Positions 1 to 10,250 of a DNA stretch of 64,000 bases are shown here, one piece after another. The DNA lies in NCBI GenBank assembly GCA_947579605.1, contig OX388327.1:10527122-10591121 (forward strand), written 5' to 3'. The position numbers and the translations under genes are program-made. Each line of letters opens with the position of its first letter. Position 1 is the first letter of the stretch. The notes beneath the pieces were generated by a model, which saw only the letters and a program-made list of their open reading frames with translations, made no database searches and had not been told where the DNA came from. This stretch comes from Athripsodes cinereus (Eukaryota > Arthropoda > Insecta > Trichoptera > Leptoceridae).

Positions 1-672
1 ATACAGCTTAATGTAAAGTAAAATGTTGAGATTTTTTCGATTAAAAAATTGAATTTTAAAATGGCATTTTAGTACTTAAGACTAAATGGCTCTCAGGTAC
101 AGAGTTATATCGAGGATAAATAATAAAGGCTCGTATTTAAGTGGATCATCAAAAATATACCAAAATCGTCACCAAATAATTCAACTTGACAAGATAAATT
201 GATTGTTATGTTATTATATAAATCCATTGTTATCCTGCCACAACACAGCCTTGCGGCTAGTGTGGTAGACAGATACTTGTGCATGTTTTAATATTTTTTC
301 ATGTGTGTAATATGATTGTGAACAGTATTATTTCAATAAAGAATTTTTATTATTATTATTAAATATAATCGCCAAAATAGTAGATTGATCATCAAATCGT
401 GATCCTCAAATGTTTCTAAGTTAAATCCAAAACAATAAAACATTTGCCGGCAAAAATAAAATCTTATACCAATATAAATTTCCTACAGTTTCGTACACAT
501 TACTTTTTCTATGGAAAAAATACTTGACAACGGGTGGGGCCGCTCAAGTATCATAGTTCCGATAGTAGTGCATCTACAACGGGTTTGAGTATTCAAATAT
601 TATTATTGTAGTCGTGGATAGTGAAATAATAAAAGGGTCATGTCATTTTAGGCATTTTTAAGAAATCACTAT
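1..672. other. Non-coding flank with LINE-like 3' end
   Basis: No supportable gene. Around 181-360 there is sequence resembling a LINE 3' end: an AATAAA signal near 336 is followed by a run of TTA repeats. Around 150-430 the words GATCATCAAA and TCACCAAAT recur at roughly 20-base spacing. The same motif family returns in opposite orientation at 2265-2480, beyond the retrotransposon insertion. The 3' border of that insertion is at 673. Confidence 0.4.
660..672. repeat. Target-site duplication, left copy
   Basis: AAGAAATCACTAT, identical to 2163-2175 across the LINE remnant; it fixes both ends of the insertion. Confidence 0.85.
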
Positions 673-2162
673 GTATATATATATATATATAATGAGTTAC
701 ATACATTGAAGGAGACCCACCGACCACCCGGATAGCGCAGAAGTCTGGGGACTTCCATTTATCCGAATTCTACACTGCACAAAGTTTGTCCACACCGGAG
801 GCGCCATAGTGGGCAGCCTGAGGGGCTGGCCGGCCAAAAACAACCCCGTGTGTGGAATCTTTTGACTACACTCCTTCGATGTCCCTCTAGCCGAGAGAAG
901 CAAATACATTCATAATTTATTTAAAAAAACTAACAATATATTTATAAAGGCATTTCCTTAACCTAGATAACAACAATCCATTGGATTGGTCTGCAACGAG
1001 TTTGGACTTTCTTCTCCACTCCTCCCTATTCTCAGCCAGTCTCTTCAACTCCATGTATGAGCCACAGCTCATGTCCCTCTTCAGTTGGTCCATATAGGCA
1101 TCTCTCGGTCGGCATCTGCCATTTGTGCCTTCGGTCCTACCCTCTGCGATTGCGATGAGCAGTCCTGGGTGCCTGATGTTGTGGCCAATCCACTTAGCTC
1201 GTTGTTGGCAGATTCTTCTGAGGAGTTGCCTTTTTTCGCCAACCCTGGTTAACACTTCTTCGTTTACGACGTGTTCCGACCAATGAATCTTCAGCATGCG
1301 TCTATAGCACCACATTTCAAATGCCGCTAACCGTCCGCTTTCATTCTTGCTGATGGTCCACGTCTCGCACCCATATAGCAAAATGCTCCACACAAAGGCT
1401 TTAGTGAGATTCTTCCTCAAGCTTAAATCAATATTAGGGGATTCCAATATTTTGGATTTTTTGTTAAAGGCAATTCGTGCCTGGTTTATTCTGCTCACAA
1501 TTTCTGATTTGGAGCGTCCGTTCTGGTTTATTCTGCTGCCCAAGTACACTAATTCTTTTACTTGTTTGATGCTCACTCCATTTATGGCAAATTTTTTTTT
1601 TTTTTAAAAAGATATACCTACGTGGGTTTTTGTTATAAACACAAATACAACCTTATACACCTTTCACAGTAAGCTACTAAAAGCTTGTGTCGTGAAAGGG
1701 GAGTTTGCCGGCACCTGGTATCGAACCACGGACCCCTTGTTCACGAGGCCGAGACTCTACCTCCAGGCTACCGACGAACTCATTTTGCAATGTTCGCAGT
1801 CGCTTCATCCCTTCCAACGACCATACATTTTGTTTTGTCTTTATTTATTTTCATGTTGTACTTTGACAGCATTATACTTTCCATTTTTCCTAAGGCTTCA
1901 TTCAGCTCCATCTCGGAGTCTGCGAGCAGTGCTTTATCGTCGGCATATCGAATCATGTCGACCTTTTTCCCATTTATTTTTACTCCTGTCCAGTTCTTCA
2001 TTTCTTCTCTCAGTTCATCAATAGCTCGCTGTATATAGCAGTTAAAGAGTGCTGGCGACATTGAGCATCCCTGTCTTACACCTTGTTCTACCCTCGCTTC
2101 TGCGCAGCTCTCTCCGCTTTTAATTACAGCCATTTCATTCTTGTATAGGCTCCAGATTGCAG
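673..2162 (-). mobile_element. 5'-truncated RTE-like non-LTR retrotransposon, reverse transcriptase remnant
   Basis: On the minus strand, 2172-1780 encodes reverse transcriptase with the YADD catalytic box and a preceding QGCSMSPALFN block. After a SINE interruption, 1576-917 continues with the C-terminal region typical of these LINEs (YLGSRI, LLYGCETW, RRMLKIHWSEHV, AKWIGH motifs). The 3' end is a TA-dinucleotide tail (674-690). The direct repeat AAGAAATCACTAT flanks it at 660-672 and 2163-2175, a 13-bp target-site duplication. The 5' part (endonuclease and first half of RT) is missing, as usual for target-primed integration that stopped early. It is dead: truncated and split by a SINE. RTE affiliation is inferred from protein style, not from a tree. 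Confidence 0.88.
1595..1786 (-). mobile_element. tRNA-derived SINE inserted in the LINE
   Basis: On the minus strand the element begins with a tRNA-like head containing a TAGCCTGGAGG A-box-like word and a good RNA polymerase III B box (GGTTCGATACC). A body ending in AAGGTGTATAAGG follows, then an A-rich tail of about 14 bases. It interrupts the reverse transcriptase between codons for NIA and INGV; flanking TTGC words may be a short target duplication. A 5'-truncated copy of the same body lies at 51279-51345. Confidence 0.8.
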
Positions 2163-2175
2163 AAGAAATCACTAT
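2163..2175. repeat. Target-site duplication, right copy
   Basis: AAGAAATCACTAT, identical to 660-672. It sits where the reverse-transcriptase reading frame abruptly starts on the minus strand. Confidence 0.85.
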
Positions 2176-2739
2176 AGTGAAGAAAGAGACTTTCTAATGA
2201 ATTTACTTAAATATTATAAACGATTTTTGTTACATATTATTATTACAACTAATTTTAAGAAGATTTGACGATCAATCTATTTATTTTATGGTCAAATGTA
2301 TTTTTTTAGTGGTCATACCGAAATATTTTGATGATCGGAATAAATGTATTAAATATTTGGTGGTAATGTTTTGGTGTTAATTTTACTTTTTTGATTATCG
2401 TTTTATTTTTCAGATGGTCGGCGACTAGGATCAAAAATATTATTTGATGATCATTTAAATAATACCGAATAATAAACTCCATATATTGTTGTCTATGGTA
2501 AATTGTCAAAAATTTGACGTTTTATCCGGTGTTATCTATGATTTTGCGTAAGCCATCTTTGTTAATACACGGTTGATACGAGTGCCGAAATATCTTGTGT
2601 CAATTTAATATTAGTTTGTATAAATGCGCTATCTTAATTCACAGTTTGTTTAAATATTCATAAACTGAAACGTTTATATAATATGCAGAAGTAGAATCGT
2701 CCCACAGTTCGTATATATTGGGATTATAGTTGAGACAAA
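2176..2739. other. Upstream region of the first zinc-finger gene
   Basis: No gene. 2265-2480 holds a quasi-periodic series of GATGATC/GGTGGTAA/GATTATC words spaced 20-25 bases. A TATAATA-like word near 2674 could be a core promoter for the gene starting at 2740, but nothing confirms it. Confidence 0.3.
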
Positions 2740-5700
2740 ATGCCTAAGGACATCAAGAAGACAGCCAAGGACCTCAAAAAGGCCAAAAAGAAAGTCTTGT
2801 ATTTTGATGCAACTGATGAAAGTGGTTCTGTTGACGTTAAACAATCTTTTGAAGACAGAGTTTGTATAATATGTAATGGAGCAATGAATTTAAGAAGCGT
2901 GAGGAATGATTATTTTTACTTTGGCGCCGTTGAGAATTATGTACAAATGATGGACACTTGTTATGGAATTAAGGTTTGTATGCTGATCCGGAATATATTT
3001 TTTAGAAGTATTTGAAGAACTTGTTCGTATATATTCAATTCTAAATTAATTTCATATTATTTTATAGTACAATAAGATGCACATTGTAATGATTGAATTT
3101 CCAGTTTACTGTTGCTGAGAATGATAAGGTAGATGCTATATGTACTAGTTGCGTGGATCGTCTCCGACAAGCTGTGGAGTTTCGTAAAGAAGTTGAATCA
3201 GCCCATACGAGATTCGCTGTGTACCTCTCTAAAAATAAAACTTCAGTGAAAACATCTCCTACTAAGCCTACCAAAAATAAATATATACCAATTACCCCGA
3301 AACCTATCAGTGCCTCGTTGTGTAAGTATCAAATGTGTCTAAGTATATATGTCCAACCTTTATACTCATAATAAAAAAAATTATGAACTGTCGGGTGAAC
3401 ACTCACTAATCTTCATTTAATATATCGTTGCATATTTAAAATGACACATGCACCAGTATTTTTATTTGAGCATGCTCTTAAAAACATGTTCTTTACTGTT
3501 AAAATTTTTATTGATGTTATTCTTAAAATATTAAATTTTAATAAGTTGTTTCATAATTCACTCGATTGCGGGTGCATTGCCATAAAATGAAATAAGAAGA
3601 AGAATAAATTGTTTTAATGTCATTACAAGCAGTTTATTTCAAGAAATATCATAACATTGATTTATTCCCATGTGTCATTTTAAATATGCAACAACAATAT
3701 ATTAATCTCTGAACACAACAGAAGACATGGAGGTGTTTTTTTTTTGACATAATGAAAATTTTCAATATTATTTATTTAATTTATTTTATTATTTTGCACA
3801 TCATCATACACATAACAAAATCAACAAAGCAGTTTACATAAAAAACAATGTGATGATATGCAGTGGTGAGATTATCACTTTATAGTGATTTGTTTGTTAA
3901 TTTGTTATTTATATATATATACATATATATTTAACCAAATACACGACTTACACCATTTACAAAATATCAAAAACTATAACATAAACACATGTACACTCAC
4001 ACAAATATACATACATAATAATACATGGGCAATTTTGATGTAGACGTGTTGTATTTGATGTTCATAATTCACTGTAATTATAAAAATTAGCAACAGAAGA
4101 TCACCATAAGATAAACGAGATACATATCATATTATAAAATTAATTTGGGTCATTACTACTTTTAATGATTAATCTCGCGTGCACTTATGATGTGCCAAAA
4201 TAATTATCAGTGATTGTGTGGATGAGTGCACATTTACCATGACAAATATCGTGCTCCAAAATTGAGTCAATATGTGGAAGAGCCATGAGGATGTCTTTTA
4301 TTCAGCTTAGCCTGAGGATTATAAAATATACTTCATTATTTGCAATTTATTCTACATTTTATACATTGTCTTTATTAGTAGTATGTTATGCCTTTATAAA
4401 CAGGACCATCAACACATCTTGTAGATGCATTTATTCTAAATCTATAATATGATTTTGTTTTAGTGAAAAATTTAAAAATGCAGCAGGTCAATTTATTGAA
4501 GATGAAAAATAGTATAAAAGTTTCTAGTAAGAAAATGCTGGCCAACAAACCGAAAGATTTGGTAATAACAAAGAAATTGGTGAAAACTGATGGAGGAGTG
4601 AAGCAGGAAGTGATTGTGCTGGATGATTCAGATGATGGAATAAAGAAGGAGCCTCTTGACGACTATGATTTTGGATGTGATAACTTTAATAGCTATGATA
4701 GCGATGATAATTGGTCTGTAACTTCAAAAGACATGGATCGAGCAACAGGCCACCCACAGAAAGTAGTCCAACACAAATTTGTTATACCAGATTTGGATTT
4801 GAATCTGACACAGTGTCCCCTTTGTAACATTCAGTATCTGGACTACGCAGCCCTAGCGGCGCATTACTACAAGCATTATCCACAATCCTTATGTCACATA
4901 TGCGGCTACAGAAGTATGAACTCCTCTATCAACTCTCATCTAGAATCTCACAGTAATATACGTTACCCATGCACACTCTGCGACAGGACATTCAAAGCCA
5001 GCCATTCCATGAACCAGCACATCAAATCCTTCCACAATAAAGACAAGCTGTACAAATGTACTAAATGTGACGAGAAGTTCTCCAGTTCCCATCCGAGACG
5101 TCGTCATATGATGCAGGAACACGGCCTCAAGTTTAATATGATACAATGCACAGCTTGTGAGAAAACATTCTTTGCCCAGTTCCAACTCAAGAAACATTAC
5201 GACTCGTTCCATTTGAAGAAGAAAAATGTGTTTTGTTCATTTTGTGGTGATGGCTTCTTTAGCAATGCCAGTCTGAAGAATCATCTTCTGAAGCACACAG
5301 GTACGAATAGTGATAACAGCCAATATTACATGTAATCTAATCTTAGGATATAGATATATACCTATATGAATATATATTACATAGCTGTGAGAGTTAGTGT
5401 CGTTTGTGCGTGATATATCTTCCTCTTCATGGAGTTACAATTTAGAGTACAACCTGGTGAAATGGATCAGATGGGATATAAACTAAATTATATGGTTTAG
5501 GAACTCACTGGATATTCAGCCACACACTACTACCGTCCATTTCATCACCAGTGATTATTCTTCCATTGGCCACAAACAGTTGCGCTGTACAGAATTTTTG
5601 AAATAGGATTGATAGTATTATGTGCATGTATTATACTCCTGCTGTAGAATGTTTCTATATATATATATTTCTTTACGTGACCCGTACATTAGTAACTTTT

Positions 5701-6812
5701 ATATTTATCGCCCATTGTCTGAAGAAGTGAATAGCATGCATATTATTGAGTAAGTTAGTAATTTTAGATTTATATTTTCAACCAACGTAGGAGTAAGTTT
5801 GCCAGATAAATTAGAGGTGGTCGGAAACCTGACAGTGAAGTCTCAGGCTTGTAGAATTTAAGAGAGTTTGAATCCACTCACTGCTAATTTAGTTCATCTT
5901 TGCGATACAAGTGTGTTGGTCACCACAAGAGTGTATTTGGATTTATTGCAAACTCGGATTAATCTTTAAAAACAATTACTGTAACAAACTATATGCCTTC
6001 GTTTCCGATTCAAATATAAATATTCTTGAAGAACTTTAGCTATCTTTCATGTAGCAGTGTTATCATCTATATTTTAAAAATTATATACATAATATTATGT
6101 ACGTAACAAGTGTAATTATGTTGTTTGTTTCTGTATGCCTCATGATGTATTTTTTTTTATTATGACAGAGCTAGGCGTGTAATAAAAATGCAGAGTAAAA
6201 TTACATCAAATTTCTAATTTATATAAGTATGAATGATACAATCTCAAAAGATTTCTTTCATAAACAGATAATACTTTAAAAGATAGATTCTTATTGAGAG
6301 CACTGATTTTTCTATTGTACAGATTGTAAGTTGATATGAATCAGTGTAAGATTAAACAACTGTAGCATCGTAGTCGACGTACAAGTCATTACAAATCAAT
6401 ATCCGGTGATCAATACCCAGTGGGGATACCGTAGAAAGTTGGTGAAGTTGTCTTTTCTCAGTCTTTCAGTGGCAGCCTCACATGTAATCTAATTGTGTTA
6501 GTGAATTTTTCGTATTCTTGTATGATATTGTTTAACAGAATGACCAAGTGAGGGAGTGAAGGAGGTATGTGGTGATTATGAGAGTGTGTGTATGTTTGTT
6601 GTTTGTTGGTGTCAATGTAATGTAATGGTATTGTTTGGTTTACAGGTGAGAGCAATCACAAGTGTGAATTTTGTGGTAAATGTTTTGTAAGAAAAAAATC
6701 TTTGAAGGAGCATGTGAATATAAAGAATTATAGGTGCGATCACTGTGACAAGGCCTTCGTACAGAAGTGCGCGCTCAAGGGACATCTCAAGACACACGGA
6801 CTAGATTTCTAA
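2740..6812 (+). CDS. ZAD-domain C2H2 zinc-finger protein (gene 1)
   Basis: Exons 2740-2973, 3105-3321, 4464-5300 and 6646-6812, with GT-AG introns of phase 0, 1 and 1, join to a 484-aa protein. Residues 42-94 form a ZAD (zinc-finger-associated domain): CIIC at 42-45 and CTSC at 91-94, split by intron 1. ZADs mediate dimerisation in insect zinc-finger regulators. Exon 3 encodes an acidic, Lys-rich linker and six C2H2 fingers (CPLC, CHICGY, CTLC, CTKC, CTAC, CSFC). Exon 4 adds two more and the stop. The seventh finger (CEFCGKC...HVNIKN) has lost its last zinc ligand. Probable nuclear DNA-binding transcription factor; target unknown. The ATG at 2740 was chosen because it precedes an uninterrupted ZAD and follows AT-rich non-coding sequence. 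Gene 4 is its likely paralogue. Confidence 0.92.
3764..3893 (-). repeat. LINE 3'-end fragment in intron 2 (family T)
   Basis: Minus-strand sequence reads CACTATAAAGTGATAATCTC, then CACTGCATATCATC and an A/T-rich tail with TAAATAAAT. Two related copies lie at 30933-31070 and 41757-41905, both ending in TAAATAAATA-type tails. This is the pattern of a non-LTR 3' UTR. Confidence 0.65.
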
Positions 6813-8016
6813 ACACCTTGTCGATGCCCGCGAAATATGGGTCATGTAACTTTATCAAAATTCTGGCAGACTTAAAAAGAACCATTTATTACGACTAAAA
6901 GAAAAAAAAATCTTTTTAATTTTATTATTTGTATATTATATACGATTACTCGATACAAAAAAATAGTTTATTCAACATTTTTAATTTTGTAATGAACAGT
7001 TTTTTAAGATATGTCAAAATCGTGCGAGTGTCACATGGCCCATACTTTGAGTGCAGCAATGATAAATAAAAACTTAACATCGTGACCTCTCAGAAATATT
7101 AATACTTATACTGTGATATATAATATTTAGAATCTACCATTTTGAAGAGTTCGTTGTGCCATGTTTATTGTAATGGTAGAACTCTGTAGTATTTTCTTAC
7201 CGTTCCCATAGGTACCCGTGATATATTTCGTGTAAAAATATATGGGATACAAAATATGCCATTTCAGTGGTACAATTCTTATAACTTAACCTTTTTTTAC
7301 ATATGAAGTTAATATATCACAGTGTATGTTTCTTCTTTCCGACAGTCCCAGTCTACTTCTCGAGTGCCATATGCAAGTACGTTACTATGTCCCGTTTGCG
7401 TGTTGAGAGATGTGTCCTGATAACTTTTCTTTAATGTCCAGATGTATCCTTTGCATCCGTTTTGAAGTTGTGTCTTTTTGTTTCATTAAGGGGCAGTTGC
7501 TAGCTTCACTATTGAGCGGACATACTTGTATGGTACTGTACTAAGTAGATTAGCACTGTGTCTGCATTGTTTTGTATTTGTACTATGTGCATTATATGCT
7601 TCAAAGCAAATAACTCCATTACATGATTTTAGTTAAAGCTTATTTATTTTATGATCGTAATTCAATACACAGAGGGTGAGTTTATTTTTGCATGGCAATA
7701 TTTTACTCTCTGCAAAATCACTCAATATTGGGTGGAATGTGTATAAAATAATTTAAAAAAATATATATTTTAGTGTACAGTTTACTAATATATTATTTTA
7801 TTTCAAGTATTTTATAATTTTTAAAAATGGAGTTTACGGATTACATTACACATTACTCATCAAAAATTTTGTTTCATAAATTGAGTAATGCATATTATTT
7901 TTACTATGTAAAAAGATTTTCTTGCATGATTTGTTTTTTTTTTAATTTATTACATCTTTGGTCTATGTAATTAAGACAATATATAAACTACTTTTTGTTT
8001 ATGTAATTGTATACAT

Positions 8017-8232
8017 CAAGCATGTCAAACTCAAATCCTAACTCGGGCCAAATAAAAAATTAAAAGTTCATGTGGGCCACAAAAAAAAATGTTTATACAG
8101 TAAACTAGGTTTATTTTGAAAAGGATTTAAAAAAAAGGTAAAATTAATAAAGAGTATTTTTTTTTGTACCGTTATGTTTTGTACTGCTAGTGGGCCGCAT
8201 GCGGCCCGCGAGTCGCAAGTTTGACATGCTTG
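8017..8232. mobile_element. hAT-like MITE, 216 bp
   Basis: Terminal inverted repeats of 15 bp (CAAGCATGTCAAACT) are flanked by the identical 8-bp target duplication GTATACAT (8009-8016 and 8233-8240). The interior ends in GTGGGCCGCATGCGGCCCG, a sub-terminal palindrome of the type seen in non-autonomous hAT elements. No coding capacity. Superfamily assignment rests on the 8-bp duplication and end sequence. Confidence 0.85.
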
Positions 8233-9040
8233 GTATACATCCATCATATGGTGCTCAGTATAAAATTTAAATTAGCCAATTGTGAAAAAAAACAATGATC
8301 ACACCAAACACGATAGCCCAAATTAGAAATGTGGTAATTTTTTTTTTTCTATATTTTATAAAAACAATTTATTTACTTTATGTGAAATCCATTGTAGCAG
8401 ATTTCCTTTTAATTTGAATGTTTAAAAATAGCTAAAATTGTGCCATAGAACAGTTTATTGTACATTCTATCAATAATAATATCAAAGATAGGTTGGTAAA
8501 CCATTTAAATGCAGATATGTGAACTAAGGCAAGTGTAAGTAGCTATATTGTTGTGCAATAGTTGAGTTTATCACAGAAACGAGATATCTTCTAATTAACA
8601 TTATATTTATAATATTTCCTTCGGAATAAGTAACTAAAAGATTACATAGTAATTTTTGCATTAGTGTTACACAAAACAAAAAAAAAATATTATATCTAGC
8701 ATGTAATTGTACATTATTTGATCTGTTTCAATATATAATTTCTATTGATTTGTAATTTTAATGGAGAAGTGTTTTGCAATATCTTTAAAATGAAAACAAA
8801 ATTTGTAAATATTTATAATTAATTAATGAAATCATGTGTGTGTATATTATTTAAATGTTGTAAGTTTATCAACTATTACTTTGTAATGCTATAAAATAAA
8901 CTTAATGCTGAAAATATTTTTTATTCTATCCTCTGTTGAAGTTGTTATGAAAATAGCAAATATGTTATAATTACATTACTCACTGTGAGACCTGGGGGGC
9001 TAAAAAGGCCACTTGATATGAATCATAATTGGATCATATA

Positions 9041-9313
9041 GACCATTAAAGGATGACGTCACAGAAAAATCATTGAGGGGCATCAGGCATCCCAACACAA
9101 CAGACGATTACGGTGTAATATTAGGTGGAACGCCTAAAGAATACCTAATAATCAAAAAAACTGTCAGTGTCGATTTTATTATTATTTTATCGTCTGACTT
9201 TCTTTTTTTTCTCTTATGGCATAACATCCTACAAGGATGATTTGCGCAATCTGATTGTTTGCCCCCCAAGCAAAAGCAAATCCATAGACAAGACCACGTG
9301 ACCTTTAATGGTC
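9041..9313. mobile_element. TA-flanked MITE, 273 bp (copy 1)
   Basis: Starts GACCATTAAAGG and ends with its inverse complement, flanked by TA on both sides (9039-9040, 9314-9315), as for Tc1/mariner-type insertion. A near-identical copy lies in opposite orientation at 14766-15039. It has no transposase. The apparent open frames across it on both strands are not genes. Confidence 0.85.
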
Positions 9314-9579
9314 TATTAGGAATTGTAAAACAATTTAACGGCAACATTTCACCAAATATGAATTGCTCAATGTGGCCCAATGTGGATATTTATCCAATAG
9401 CTGCATCAACATTAACTGAAGGAACGGTGCAAATGAATGGTCTCTCTTTTTTTCTCTTGAACTCAAAACATTTGTTTACTCAATGTGGACACACTTATTG
9501 ACCGATATCCTAGATTGGGGTAACACAGCATGATTTATAAAATAAACAATGAATAACTCTCTCTCTCTCTTGCTAATAA

Positions 9580-9650
9580 CATCATGGTATTTCCCAGCGG
9601 GAGTAACCAGCAGACCAACCGCATGTAGTAAATATGCAGGTTGTCTTAAG
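9580..9650 (-). repeat. Rep-A interspersed repeat copy
   Basis: Contains the Rep-A core on the minus strand (GTAACCAGCAGACCAACCGC followed by ATATGCAGGTTGTC). A partial, diverged copy. Confidence 0.6.
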
Positions 9651-10111
9651 AATAATAATAATAATTTATTTTCCAAAATGTTTTTACAGTACAAAGTATA
9701 ACATTTTTTACTATTTAATTTACATTTATGCACTCAATACTACCTCACTGGATCTGCACCAGTATCGAGGTAATACTTATTGTAAAACTACGAAAAAAAA
9801 ATAACAATAATTGACACAATCAAAAAAAGCTTTACATTGGAATGCTACACAGCAGGCTCTAAGACTCGTCCAGTCCCAAGCTGAGGAGAAAAGAGTATAT
9901 CATAGTCTTTGAGAATGACATTGTAATAAATTGTCCAAAGAATAACAGTATTCAAAAAATATATTTATTCTCATAAAAATAAGAACAGTGATATTACTAA
10001 CAATAATGAATAAAAATAATTCTGTACAACTTGCACAGTGTTTGCATGACTGTAATCTGCTAAATGATCTACTATGTATCATTCAGAATACAGCAAAATT
10101 ACTACTTTATG

Positions 10112-10190
10112 ATCATCACACATGGTGGGGTAGCCAGCAGACCAGCTGCATGTAATGAACATGCAAGCTGTCCTCTCTGTGCCTGAACTG
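10112..10190 (-). repeat. Rep-A interspersed repeat copy
   Basis: Core words GGGGTAGCCAGCAGACCAGC and ATGCAAGCTGTCCTC match the other copies. Confidence 0.65.
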
Positions 10191-10250
10191 ATTATTAACA
10201 AAAAGGAAAAAATATTAACTAAAAATTCAAACCACTGCATGTGCCTTCTT

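Larger units (their letters stand above)
6813..10250. other. Convergent intergenic region and 3' UTRs
   Basis: AT-rich sequence between gene 1 (+) and gephyrin (-), which converge here. A candidate poly(A) signal for gene 1 is near 7063. Two MITEs (8017-8232, 9041-9313), a LINE tail fragment near 8548-8605 and Rep-A copies (9580, 10112) are present. The remainder shows no gene; open frames there are short and lack family features. Confidence 0.6.

Noticed and set aside
917..1576. Host gene of 219 codons on the minus strand
   Set aside because: It is the C-terminal region of a LINE reverse transcriptase, within an insertion bounded by a 13-bp duplication.
5715..5740. Second hammerhead-like CTGAAGA
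   Set aside because: No GAAA box or pairing arms follow.
9108..9501. Open frames of 80-90 codons on both strands
   Set aside because: They lie across the TA-flanked MITE and its edge, with no protein-like features.
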